Of a stretch of 64,000 bases of DNA, positions 46,564 through 55,435 are shown piece by piece; the stretch's first letter is position 1, and every line of letters begins with the position of its first letter. Below the pieces are notes generated by a model that was not told the DNA's origin, ran no database searches, and saw only the letters and a list, made by a program, of their open reading frames with translations. The stretch lies in the NCBI GenBank assembly GCA_036924285.1, contig JAYKYS010000024.1:930001-994000 (forward strand). Reading direction: 5' to 3'. The DNA comes from Asterella californica. Taxonomy: Eukaryota > Streptophyta > Marchantiopsida > Marchantiales > Aytoniaceae. A program made the translations under genes and the position numbers.

Positions 46564-46850
46564 CGAGTGAGCTAGTAACCCATGTGTACGAGCTTCCGCT
46601 GCTTCTCTCTACGTCTTCTCTCGGCTGCAGCTTGCGCTTCTGCGGCTTCCCGCAGTGTCCTCCACGTCGTCTTCTCTTCTGCAAGGGCGGTGATCTTATC
46701 CCACACTCGCAAAACCTCCTGGTCACGCTGCTGTAAACACGCCTACAACTCCTGGTTGCTCTTCTTTCAGCTGCGCTAACTCCTTGGTAGAAGCGACGTA
46801 CTTGTTGTGAGTCGAAGGCTCAGTCCTTCCCTAAGTTCTCACAGTCTAGC

Positions 46851-47927
46851 TTCTACTCTCAGAAGATGAACCTAGTCTTCCAGAAGACAACTACTCCGTC
46901 TTCCGAGATTCTAACAGTGCTTCCTAACTTCCTCTCGTCTTCCGGGCTATATCTACTCAATCCTAACTAAGCAAGGCCTCGCATGGATTACTAAGAAGAC
47001 AACCCACCTTGCATTACATCCTACTTCCTAACAGAAGATACAAGATTCGTGAAACATAGAGTGCATAACAGGTTCTGAAGATGGTTGCGGATTCCTGCGG
47101 TGACAGTGGCCTCTGGGAAGACTCCCAGGACAGCTTCCGATTCAATGTCGTTCTCGGAAGACCTCCTGAAGTCAGGCTTCTCTTCACTGGTCTCACCTGT
47201 CTTCGTCTTCCTATGCGCAATCTATCCTCACAACCCGACTCAAGACAATTGCACTCTGTTCTTCTGACTTCTCACCTCTCATACGCACTCAGAAGAAGCT
47301 TGCTGCTCGGTGGGAAGACATGACCCTCGACCATTCTCTCCAGATTCTGTCAGCAAGACTTCTCACGACTCTCTCCTAAGTTTGGGAAGAAGAAGGAATG
47401 GCTGCTATGGGTCGGACAGAAGAGACCCGAAATGGACCCTCACGTCTTCTCGCTCATTTTGCCAGCCTTTCAGTCTTCTAGTCTCTCTAGAAAGATGTGG
47501 AGTTGAGAAGCTTGGAAGACCGGGAGGCACATGCCTAGTTCCCGACTTCCAACTTCTCGAAATAACAAAACAACTCACCAAGCCACTCGGGATTCGTACC
47601 AAGCCTCTCTTAACACAAAAGCAAAGCAAATCCACTCTTGATACAGATTGTGTATAGTCGACTTCCGAAGACAGTCAAGCTACTGAAGCGTCTTCCGTCT
47701 TCCGCCGTCTTCCGAAGAAGTCAGCTTCTTATTACAAAAAGCTCATAAGATCATCTTCCTGCTAAGGAAGCCGTAATCTTAAGTAACAACGCTTCTTCAG
47801 TTATACAAACAAGTTATTATTCTTAAAAATTTCAAAAATTCATGAATCCTGTAATTTGTGGGCAGCACATACGCCCACCCTCACATGTTTGCGTCCCCGC
47901 AAACATCAGTGTCTTTTGCACTTCTGT
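46851..47927. other. GTCTTC-rich spacer, no gene
   Basis: Continues the GAAGAC/GTCTTC-rich composition to about 47760 (for example CGTCTTCCGTCTTCCGCC near 47690). No domain in the open frames. It ends just before the stop of the Gypsy integrase. Confidence 0.5.
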
Positions 47928-48702
47928 TTACGTCCAGTACTTCTTGACACGCCACCCATTTACACGAGTGGTCATCAGTGTTCCGTCCAACTCTTCCAAC
48001 TGCAAGGAGCCATTGTCGAAGACCTCCAAGACGCGGTAAGGACCCATCCAGCGAAGATGAAGTTTCCCGGGGAACTTGAGATGTCGGTTGTCATAGAGAA
48101 GAACCAAATCCCCATCCACAACGGTCACCTTCCTCAACTTGCTATCGTAGTTCACCTTACGTTGCGCTTGTACCTCGTATGTCTTCTCCAAAGCTGCATT
48201 CTTGTCTTCTTCAAACTCTACAAAGTTCAGAAGACGCTGCTCCTGGCTTTCTTCTTCTCCCATGCGTTCGGATACGGCTAACCGGTAAGTTGGGACCTCT
48301 AACTCAATGGGCACAATAGGTGTCATGCCATAAGTTAGGTAGAAGGGTGTCTTCTGGGTTGTGATCTTAGGTGAAATCCTGAAAGCTCATAACACAGATG
48401 GCAATTTCGTGTCCCAATCATACGCATGGTTAACAGTTACCTTATTCAGGATGTTACACAGAAGACCATTCGACTTCTCCGTCAGTCCGTTCGCTTTCGG
48501 GTTGTATGGCGTCGTCTTCCGATGCTTCAAACAAAAAGTTCATAACCGCAGCATGCCCTACATCGGATCCCAAAAGTTGCATCAGTTGTACATACCACGG
48601 AAGCAACGACTCTGGGACCCTAATCAACCCTCCAAGGACCTCCGGACATCCTCTAGGTCTATGTCTATCGTCCGGTCGTGGTGGATGTACCCTAGAAGGC
48701 AT
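47928..48702 (-). pseudogene. Gypsy integrase, core end and C-terminal domain
   Basis: From about 48531 the minus strand reads KHRKTTPYNPKANGLTEKSN (the catalytic Glu region of the integrase core), then a stretch with one TGA in place of a Trp codon. 48326-47928 then gives 132 open codons: TYGMTPIVPIELEVPTYRLA, a basic helix, and the GPY-type C-terminal module LHLRWMGPYRVLEVF with NGWRVKKYWT. Upstream domains (protease, RT, RNase H) are missing. DNA strand-transfer activity is impossible without the first part of the core. Confidence 0.8.
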
Positions 48703-49861
48703 GAACTTAAAACTTGACCGGTAAAATGAACCTATCCGTCCGGAGGTCCAATCCTCGTCACTTAGATACCTTCAAAATCACCTCAAAAATATAACAAATA
48801 TTGAAATAAAATTATAATAATCTAGATTAAGTAAAGAACAAAAATATAACCACAAGAATTTTCCAAATCAGAAGAGGAAGAATATAAAACAAAAATAATC
48901 CTAAAAAAAAGACACTACAGTTATAATTATTTGAAAATATAACTAAAAATATGAAACAGAAAACAGAATGACTAAGACACTTGGAAATAACCAAGTCTTA
49001 GAGTGAAGACTGAAGAAGAAAGAAGAAAAAAATCTGTCTGAGATCTGAGATGGGTAAGAAGAAGGGCAGAGGAAGGATGGAAGAAGGGGAGGAGGAAGGG
49101 TGGAGGAAGACTGGGCGGAGGAAGGTTTGGAAGAAAGGGAGGAGGATGGTAGGAGAGAAGGGAAAAAAAACTCAAGTGAAGGATGGGAAAAACAGTGAAC
49201 AATGGCGGGATGCGGGAAGTGCGGCAGCCGGAAATGCATTTCTGTCTTTTTGTCAAAGAATTTCCGGCTTTCCGGCATGCTGGAAACATCTTCCGATATC
49301 GGAAAATAATATCCGGCATGCCGAAAATTATTGTCGAGCTTTTCATATTCTAAACCGGTGGTGTCCTTGTCTCTCGGAGTATCACGTTTTGTTATCAATT
49401 TTCCCCGAGTTTTTACTTCTCAAGTAAATATTGTTCTTATATAAAATGACCTTCATCACACTAATGAAATATTTTGGTATTAGAACATTTCGAAATTCAA
49501 AAATAGAATACTTTTGAGATTCTGTCACAGATGCTGAAATCTTCTCTGTGTCATATTGTCCACGTCAGTCATCCGTTTTGAGCCAGGGATGGTTCAAATT
49601 TTAGGTCTTATGCAGACAAACATTTTGAACCATAGATAAAGATCACTGAATGACAAATAAAATCGTGACAGTTGTCCGTAGTATCCGTGAATAAACCCAC
49701 CTCTGTCTGATTTTCCGAAATCGTGACTAAAATGACTAGCGGTGGATTAACCCACCGCTATATAGAGGCCCATGTGGTTTAACAGAGCGCTCAGGGGTCT
49801 GATCAAGTCAATACCTGCGAGGCTTTATGTTCCAACTGATCTCCACTACTACCGCAGTAAT
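48703..49861. other. Spacer with purine tract and palindrome cluster
   Basis: No gene. 49050-49190 is almost all purine (GGA/GAAGG). 49266-49330 holds nested palindromes. Open frames of 124-151 codons on the minus strand (48943-49398) are products of the low-complexity tract (runs of Pro/Ser/Phe). Confidence 0.55.
49266..49330. repeat. Cluster of palindromes
   Basis: TTCCGATATCGGAA (49291-49304) is a perfect 14-bp palindrome. CGGCATGCCG (49314-49323) is a perfect 10-bp palindrome, and CCGGCATGC also occurs at 49272-49280. The three lie within 65 bp. No gene adjoins, so any function is unknown. Confidence 0.6.
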
Positions 49862-50160
49862 CTAGTATCTAGATACCAGTCAAAGCTGGAAAAAACTGAT
49901 AACGAGCATAGAAACTCAACCTTCTGGAATTTTGGTTCCTTTGATCTCCACTGATGACGTCGAGAGAAATTCACAGCAGCATTCATTGAAAAATATTCAT
50001 GGATGATAGAATTAGACTCTGTGAGGAATCCGACGATCGTTCATCTAGGAAACTTAATGCCTGACACAAGGCGGGGAAACCTCAAGCTGTTCTCACGGAT
50101 GTGTTATCTGATACCGGCTGCACAAGTTCCCTTGAGGTAGATGGGATTGTTGGTAGTTAG
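49862..50160. repeat. Orphan ELIP upstream block
   Basis: Matches the distal ELIP upstream flank of ELIP2 (6880-7020 and 7600-7690) and ELIP1 (reverse complement, 360-720): GTATCTAGATAC (49865-49876), GATGACGTCGAGAG (about 49953), GACACAAGGCGG (about 50062). No ELIP lies next to it. It is most simply the displaced continuation of the ELIP4 upstream flank that stops at 38000. Confidence 0.75.
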
Positions 50161-50550
50161 TTACACGTCGATTATGAGGAACCTTTTTGTCCTGTTGTGT
50201 AATTTATCGTGCTAACGTAGGTTAAACCCCATTACAAGTATGGAAAAGAATATTCATTTTTCTCACTCTGAACTTGAGGTTTATGAAAGTATTCTCTTTT
50301 ATCCCTTTAAACTCAATAAAGTTTATTTAATATTTTTCAGTTAATACTAAGAATTACTCTGCAATGAAGTTTTAAAACTGCAGAAGCTGAATCCACGAGT
50401 GTGTGATAGGGATGGTAGTTAGGGGTGGTAATAAGCAAAAGTTCCAGACTGTGCATAGTTTCAGTTTGAAGAATAGGGATAGATGGTGTTACTCGTGATA
50501 TACACTACAGATTAGTTTTTCTTAAAATTATAAATCTCTTTTAGACAAAA
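50161..50550. other. AT-rich spacer up to the Copia target site
   Basis: No gene. Its last five bases, CAAAA (50546-50550), are the left target-site duplication of the Copia element. Confidence 0.6.
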
Positions 50551-50788
50551 TGTTAAAATCAGGACAACTTCCAAGAGAAGAGCTACCACAACTGAAGGAA
50601 CTTACAAAGTAGGACAGTGAGAATATTCACCAAGATAAGCTACGGAGGGTCATCAGTCCTTCTTGTATATATAGAAAAAGGATACAAAGAGGGTTGAGTC
50701 TCTTAACCTAAACTATACTCTCTACTTAGTATAGACCTAACTACAGTAGGTGCAACTTAACTAACTATAGCTTGCACATGTATTAACA
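50551..50788 (-). repeat. Copia 3' LTR
   Basis: 238 bp, TGTTAA...TTAACA. On the minus strand it has a TATA-like CTATATATAC (about 50664-50673). Divergence from the 5' LTR is clearly visible by eye, so the insertion is old. Confidence 0.88.
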
Positions 50789-50939
50789 CTCTCCCTCAAG
50801 CTCAAGTAAATATCTTTAACACCTAGACTGAATCTGAAAATATCAAATTTATCCTTAGGTAAGACTTTGGTGAAAATATCAGCTACTTCCTCATTTGTAT
50901 TCATAAATCTGAGATCTATTTCTCCAGCTAACACTTTCT

Positions 50940-51878
50940 CTCTTCATCGTAGTTGACCTCTATATGCTTGGTCCTAGCGTGGAATACATGGTTATTCCAT
51001 GCTAGGACCAAATATGATTATTATTAGCAAATTCAATATTGTGATATTATCTGTGTATAAAATGAAAGGATCAGAAAATACAACACTCATTTCCTCTAGG
51101 AAATGTGTGTTGGATATGGAACCAAACAGCTTCACATGTAGCGTTGATGGCAACTCTGTATTCAGCTTCAGTAGACGATAGTGCAACAATGGATTGCTTT
51201 TTTGATTGTCAAGTAACTGCTGAGTTCTCAAGGTGAAACTCAAAACCTGACGTAGATCTTCTATCTTGGACACTTCTTGTCCAATCTGCATCAGTAAATC
51301 CTTGCAAAGCAATCGACCCACTGGCAGCATAGTGAAGTCCAAACTGAATGATAAACTTCACGTAACATAGAATCCTTCTTGCTGCATCAAGATGAGATCT
51401 GCATCCTCTATGTACAGACAATAATCTGTCTGTACATAGAGGATCTGCAAATAACTCACCATCATCAACACTAAGCTTCACAACAACTAGGAGGGGAGTA
51501 GAGATGGGATTACAACAAATCACCGCAAACTTCTTCAATATATTTATAGCATACTAACGCTGCAGAAGCCAAGTGTCATCTCCATACTTGACGAACTCAA
51601 TAGCTAAGAAGTATTTGAGCCTCAAGATCCTTCATGTAAAGCACCCCCTTCAGATGATCCTTGATTTTCTGAATGAGCATCTCAGACGAACCCGTGATAA
51701 CCAAGTCATCAACATAGATGATCAAGAGGACAATATTATCACCCACCTGCAAGAAATATAGTGAAGAGTTTGAAGTACACACCACAAAGTCAAGCAACTG
51801 CAAAAATAAGTTGTTTTTTAGCTATTGGAGTTTGCTTAAGTCCATAGAGAGACTTCTAAAGTCTGTACAAAGTCGATT
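50940..51878 (-). pseudogene. Copia reverse transcriptase end and RNase H
   Basis: Minus strand: RSLYGLKQTP (about 51865-51835), VLLIIYVDDLVITGS (51740-51695; the YVDD catalytic block is intact), MKDLEAQILLSY, then RNase H with HLDAARRILCYVK, GLHY, GFTDADW and DRRSTSG (51400-51250), and after a frameshift SNPLLHYRLLKLNTEL (counterpart of the VALSSTEAEY block). The first half of RT is missing at 51879, and about 45 residues between the thumb and RNase H are replaced by an 18-bp hairpin (51403-51444). Confidence 0.82.
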
Positions 51879-52590
51879 TGTAACACCTAAGAGTTGCATA
51901 GTATTAAATATGTGATAAGTTATAACTATGTGTGATGAGTCTTCTAAATAAGTCCCAAGGCTGGACAACACTCTAAGTTCATGATAGATAACTATGATTA
52001 GTCATAGTTAGACTTGGTTATATTTATGAATAGAATATTAAAATATTCTAAATATGAGAACCACTATTTAGTCTTGTTGTGCATATCACAAGTAGGTGAA
52101 TAATATCTTCTTGTCTTATGCATGACTGAATTTTATTGGTTGTAGAAGCTTAAAGTCAAACAATCAAGAGTATTGTTGACTCTTTTAGCTCAATTATGTG
52201 TTAATATTTTATCTTATAGAGAGCAATTTGAGATTCTTTTTCAAAGATTTCTTTATGTTTCTAGAAAGATTCAAATTTTTAGAGTAGAGTCAAAGATATA
52301 AACATCTACCTTTGACTTTTGATGTTTATCTTTGACTTAGTTCTGATAAATTGTGGTTAATCAAATTTACAAGTAGTTACCATAGTAAATTTGGAGTAGT
52401 ATAAATAGAGAAGTGTAGTGATCATTCATCTTTTCTTGGTATTTTGAAACCGTTAGACTATATCTTTATAAAGGGTGTGTTCTTCATCTCTACGTATCCA
52501 TGAGAGTTCTCATCTTGAGTGAGAGAGTGATATGAGTGTGCCGAGAGTTGAGTTTACAATGCCCTCCAAGTTCTATGGTGATCCTTGGTG

Positions 52591-52647
52591 ATTGAACAGA
52601 CCATCGAGAGATGAAGGATCTTTCATCTCTCGATAGATCTGTTCAAT
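52591..52647. repeat. Hairpin, 25-bp arms with two mismatches
   Basis: ATTGAACAGA (52591-52600) and ATCGAGAGATGAA (52603-52615) pair with TTTCATCTCTCGAT and TCTGTTCAAT (to 52647), leaving a loop of a few bases around GGATC. The arm motif ATCGAGAG is also the arm of the palindromes 1.1-2.0 kb to the right. Confidence 0.65.
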
Positions 52648-52774
52648 ATGATGTGTTTTGATGGGGTGTCTTATTGTGATCGCATCACGCATGGAGATGG
52701 TTGTACTTGGATTATAAAACCATGTTCTTGAGACATAAACTTAGATAAATTGATCTGCGAAAGCATAAGTTGGG

Positions 52775-53205
52775 AAGAAAGGAGGTGGGTGAAAAGAGAG
52801 AAGAAATAAGAGAGAAGAAATGATTAGATTTATGTACTTAAATCAAAATTTAGAGGGAAAAAACTCAGATTTTTCATCTTAGAAAAAACAAATTAATTTT
52901 TTTGAGCTCCATATCCACTCATTCGTTGACCAATAATTGGATCTCCAACCATTCGGAGAGCGAATAATTGAAAGTTCAGTCATTGGTCAACGAATGATTG
53001 GATTTGGAGCAAATATATTTCAATATATTTTCCTCAAAAAAGAAATTAAGAACAAAATATTTCCAAAAATAATAATTTCTAAGTGTTTTTCTCTCTAAAT
53101 TCATAATTTTAATAAGTCAGAAATCTTATCATTAGCTAATGAAAGACTTCTCTCTTCTCTCTTTTCTCTTCTCCCTTCTCACACTACTTTGGAAAAAAGT
53201 ACCAA
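52775..53205. repeat. Foldback (MITE-like) element
   Basis: The inner arms 52906-52934 and 52982-53010 are 29 bp with 3 mismatches (both begin or end GCTCC/GGAGC and hold CATTCGTTGACCAAT). Looser pairing continues outward for more than 150 bp, from AAGAGAGAAGAAATGATTAG on the left to CATTAGCTAATG...CTTCTCTC on the right. No coding capacity. The small central loop (47 bp) makes it a near-perfect long hairpin. Confidence 0.65.
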
Positions 53206-53738
53206 TCGTCACCAAGTTCTGAAATAATAATATAATAAAAATATGAATAGATCAAAGTGAAGAATATCTGGACGTTGCAACTACGTCAATCATGTTCTAT
53301 TTCTCTCTTTTTGTTTTGAATGATGTGCTCTTTCAATATAATTTACTTCAATAATGTTAATATTCCATTGTGCATTACTTCATATAAAGTGTTATGATGA
53401 TGTTATTAAGTCTCACATAATCTACACTGGATCTAGTGTTTTTGTTAGTTATGTTAGCTTTTTTCTTAGGATAGAAGCTCTAAAACTTGTTCGGATTAAT
53501 CCATTTATGAAATTTAAAGTAAAGTGTTAAATTTTGAAAGTTTTGTTTCACTTCTCTAACCCTCATCTCTTAGAGTAAAGATATGTATAGAACTTACTAA
53601 ACTCCACTCTCTGTTATCGAAAGGGGATGCTTATAAATGTACTTTGGAACTTTAAATTATATTCCTCACTTAGCTTTCCGATGAGAAAATTAACTTCAAA
53701 ACTTTAAGTAACTTTTCTCACTTTTCAACTTGAACTCT

Positions 53739-54645
53739 ACTCTCGATGATTGAGGGCGGGGGAGATTAAAAACTTTGCAAGAAACTTGAACTTACTTTCT
53801 CACTACATTTCTTGAACTCTACTCTCGTTGATCTAGAGTGGAGATGATTACAAAATTTTGAAATACAATGATTTACAAAATTAATGGTCTCCACTTCTCA
53901 ATAAGGACATTTATTTCGAAACTTTGACTAACTTTCTTCACATTTCTTCCTAAACTCTACTCTCGATGATCGAGGATGAAAGAGATTAAAAACTTATGAA
54001 TGAAAATTTAATTTAATTTCTCCACTCTTCTTTCTGAACTCTACTCCCGAGGGTGGAGAGTAGAGATGATTAAGAAATTTACTTCAAAACTCAAATCTAT
54101 TTTTTCCAATCTTCTTCAAGACATTTAAAGTGAAGATTGTGCTGTTCTTTTGAACACCTTTAAGGATTTTAGCTCTTTTTCTTCTCATTTTTCTCTTTCT
54201 TCATTTTAGTTATATTTTTATTTTTTACTCTTTTGAACATAACTCTTGATGATCGAGAGTATATTTTTTTTTCATGTCATTCATTCTTCTCTAGCCTAAG
54301 TCTCGATGATCGAGAGTTTGGCTAGAGACTTAACTTTTTTATAATTAACTTTTTTATTGCATACCTCTCGATGATCGAGAGTTTAGTTCTTGTTTATATT
54401 TTTAATAAAATTTTCTCTTTTATGACATAACTCTCGATGATTGAGAGTTTTTTTGTTTTTTTGTTTTTTTAACACATAATTCTCGATGATCGAGAGTTCT
54501 AGTCTCTTACAACCATCCACTCCTTTACAACATAAATCTCGATGATCAAGAGTTCTAAGTTATTATTTATTTTTTCTCTATTTTGTATTTTTATTTTCTT
54601 ATAATTTTTCACTCTTTTATAATATAACTCTTGATGATCCAGAGT
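53739..54645. repeat. Array of 11 palindromic 19-mers
   Basis: Consensus ACTCTCGATGATCGAGAGT: arms CTCTCGAT/ATCGAGAG around a single G. Copies start at 53739, 53821, 53959, 54043, 54242, 54299, 54364, 54430, 54479, 54535 and 54627; the first four are more degenerate, the rest have one or two changes. Spacing in the right half is 49-92 bp (mostly 49-66). The DNA between copies is T-rich and not repeated, so the palindrome is conserved better than its surroundings. There are no cas-like genes and this is a plant nucleus, so it is not a CRISPR array. A cluster of dimeric-protein binding sites or a mobile mini-palindrome are options. Confidence 0.85.
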
Positions 54646-55435
54646 TCAACACATGACGAGTCAAAATTTTCAGATTTATGTCAGAATATTACATTCCTCT
54701 TTTTCTTACTTCTAAGAATTGTGATATCTTCTTGCCTTATCCAACGCAACTACATCAATAAACAATACCTTGTTAAGCTTGACACTAATTGGAGTTATGA
54801 GTACTTGTCAAACTTCTCAAGACTCGAAAGACCAAAAGAGAAATACAAGAACTTTCAATTAATTTTACTTTTTCTTTGAGGATTTTTTATTTATTTTTGT
54901 CCTTTCCATAAGAAAAGTAGAAGACATTTCAAATTAAATGAGGACTTTAAAAATTATTGAGTGTACTTAGATGAACTCAAAGACAACAGGAAAATATGTT
55001 CAGTAATACAGTAATACGAGTAAATGTTGTGAAAATATGGTATGAAATATTTGTTTAATTTCATCGAAACGAGGAACAAAGATAAGTTACAATCGATACA
55101 ATCTATCATAACCTCTTACACTTAATATTGTCGATGACTGAGACTAACATAAGAGCTCGACCATCAACAATACACTCATATCATTGGATAGAAAGCAAAT
55201 TTCCAATCTTACATTTTCTCATTAACATTATTGTGCCAACAAAGTAGAACAAAGTATATTTTCTCACATTACAACGAAGCATTAGATTCTCGATGTTGAA
55301 GTCTATTATCAATATTCAAATTCTTCATTTGCATATTGATTAATTATTCATATTTCTTACCCATATACTTTGTAGATCAATTTTATTTTCTATTTGTGCT
55401 AACTCTCAAGACTGTCAATTTTATAGACGTTTTTT

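Larger units (their letters stand above)
41732..46850. repeat. Direct tandem duplication, 2532-bp period, two units
   Basis: Unit 1 runs from 41732 (GATTACTCCTTTTGC) to about 44250, unit 2 from 44264 (same start) to about 46850; both end in TCTCACAATCTAGCTTC / TCTCACAGTCTAGCTTC. The units match over most of their length with point changes and small indels. Each encodes, on the minus strand, a coiled-coil protein segment. Both are extremely rich in GTCTTC/GAAGAC and CTTCC/GGAAG. The divergence shows the duplication is not recent and cannot be an assembly artefact of identical copies. Confidence 0.82.
51879..55435. mobile_element. Nested insertion in Copia, with a Gypsy-like LTR start
   Basis: Starts TGTAACACCTAAG at 51879, a form typical of Ty3/Gypsy LTRs, and shares several phrases with the Gypsy 1 LTR at 16.54 kb. 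A TATA-like GTATAAATAGAG (about 52399-52410) fits an LTR promoter. The remaining part up to about 55435 is non-coding and contains a hairpin, a foldback element and the palindrome array described separately. The right half (from about 54840) exists also at 31.75-32.34 kb, so the block was there before the unit was duplicated. The right boundary is uncertain. Confidence 0.55.

Noticed and set aside
48943..49398. 151-codon Pro/Ser-rich protein
   Set aside because: Produced by the pyrimidine side of the GGA purine tract; two frames are open at once and no domain is present.
38001..49861. Another ELIP gene next to the orphan upstream block
   Set aside because: No ELIP exon motif (NGRLAMVG, ERWNGRLAMIG) is found in this interval on either strand.
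53739..54645. CRISPR array
   Set aside because: Repeats are short odd palindromes with uneven 30-180 bp gaps; no cas genes, no leader, and the surroundings are plant nuclear DNA inside a retrotransposon.
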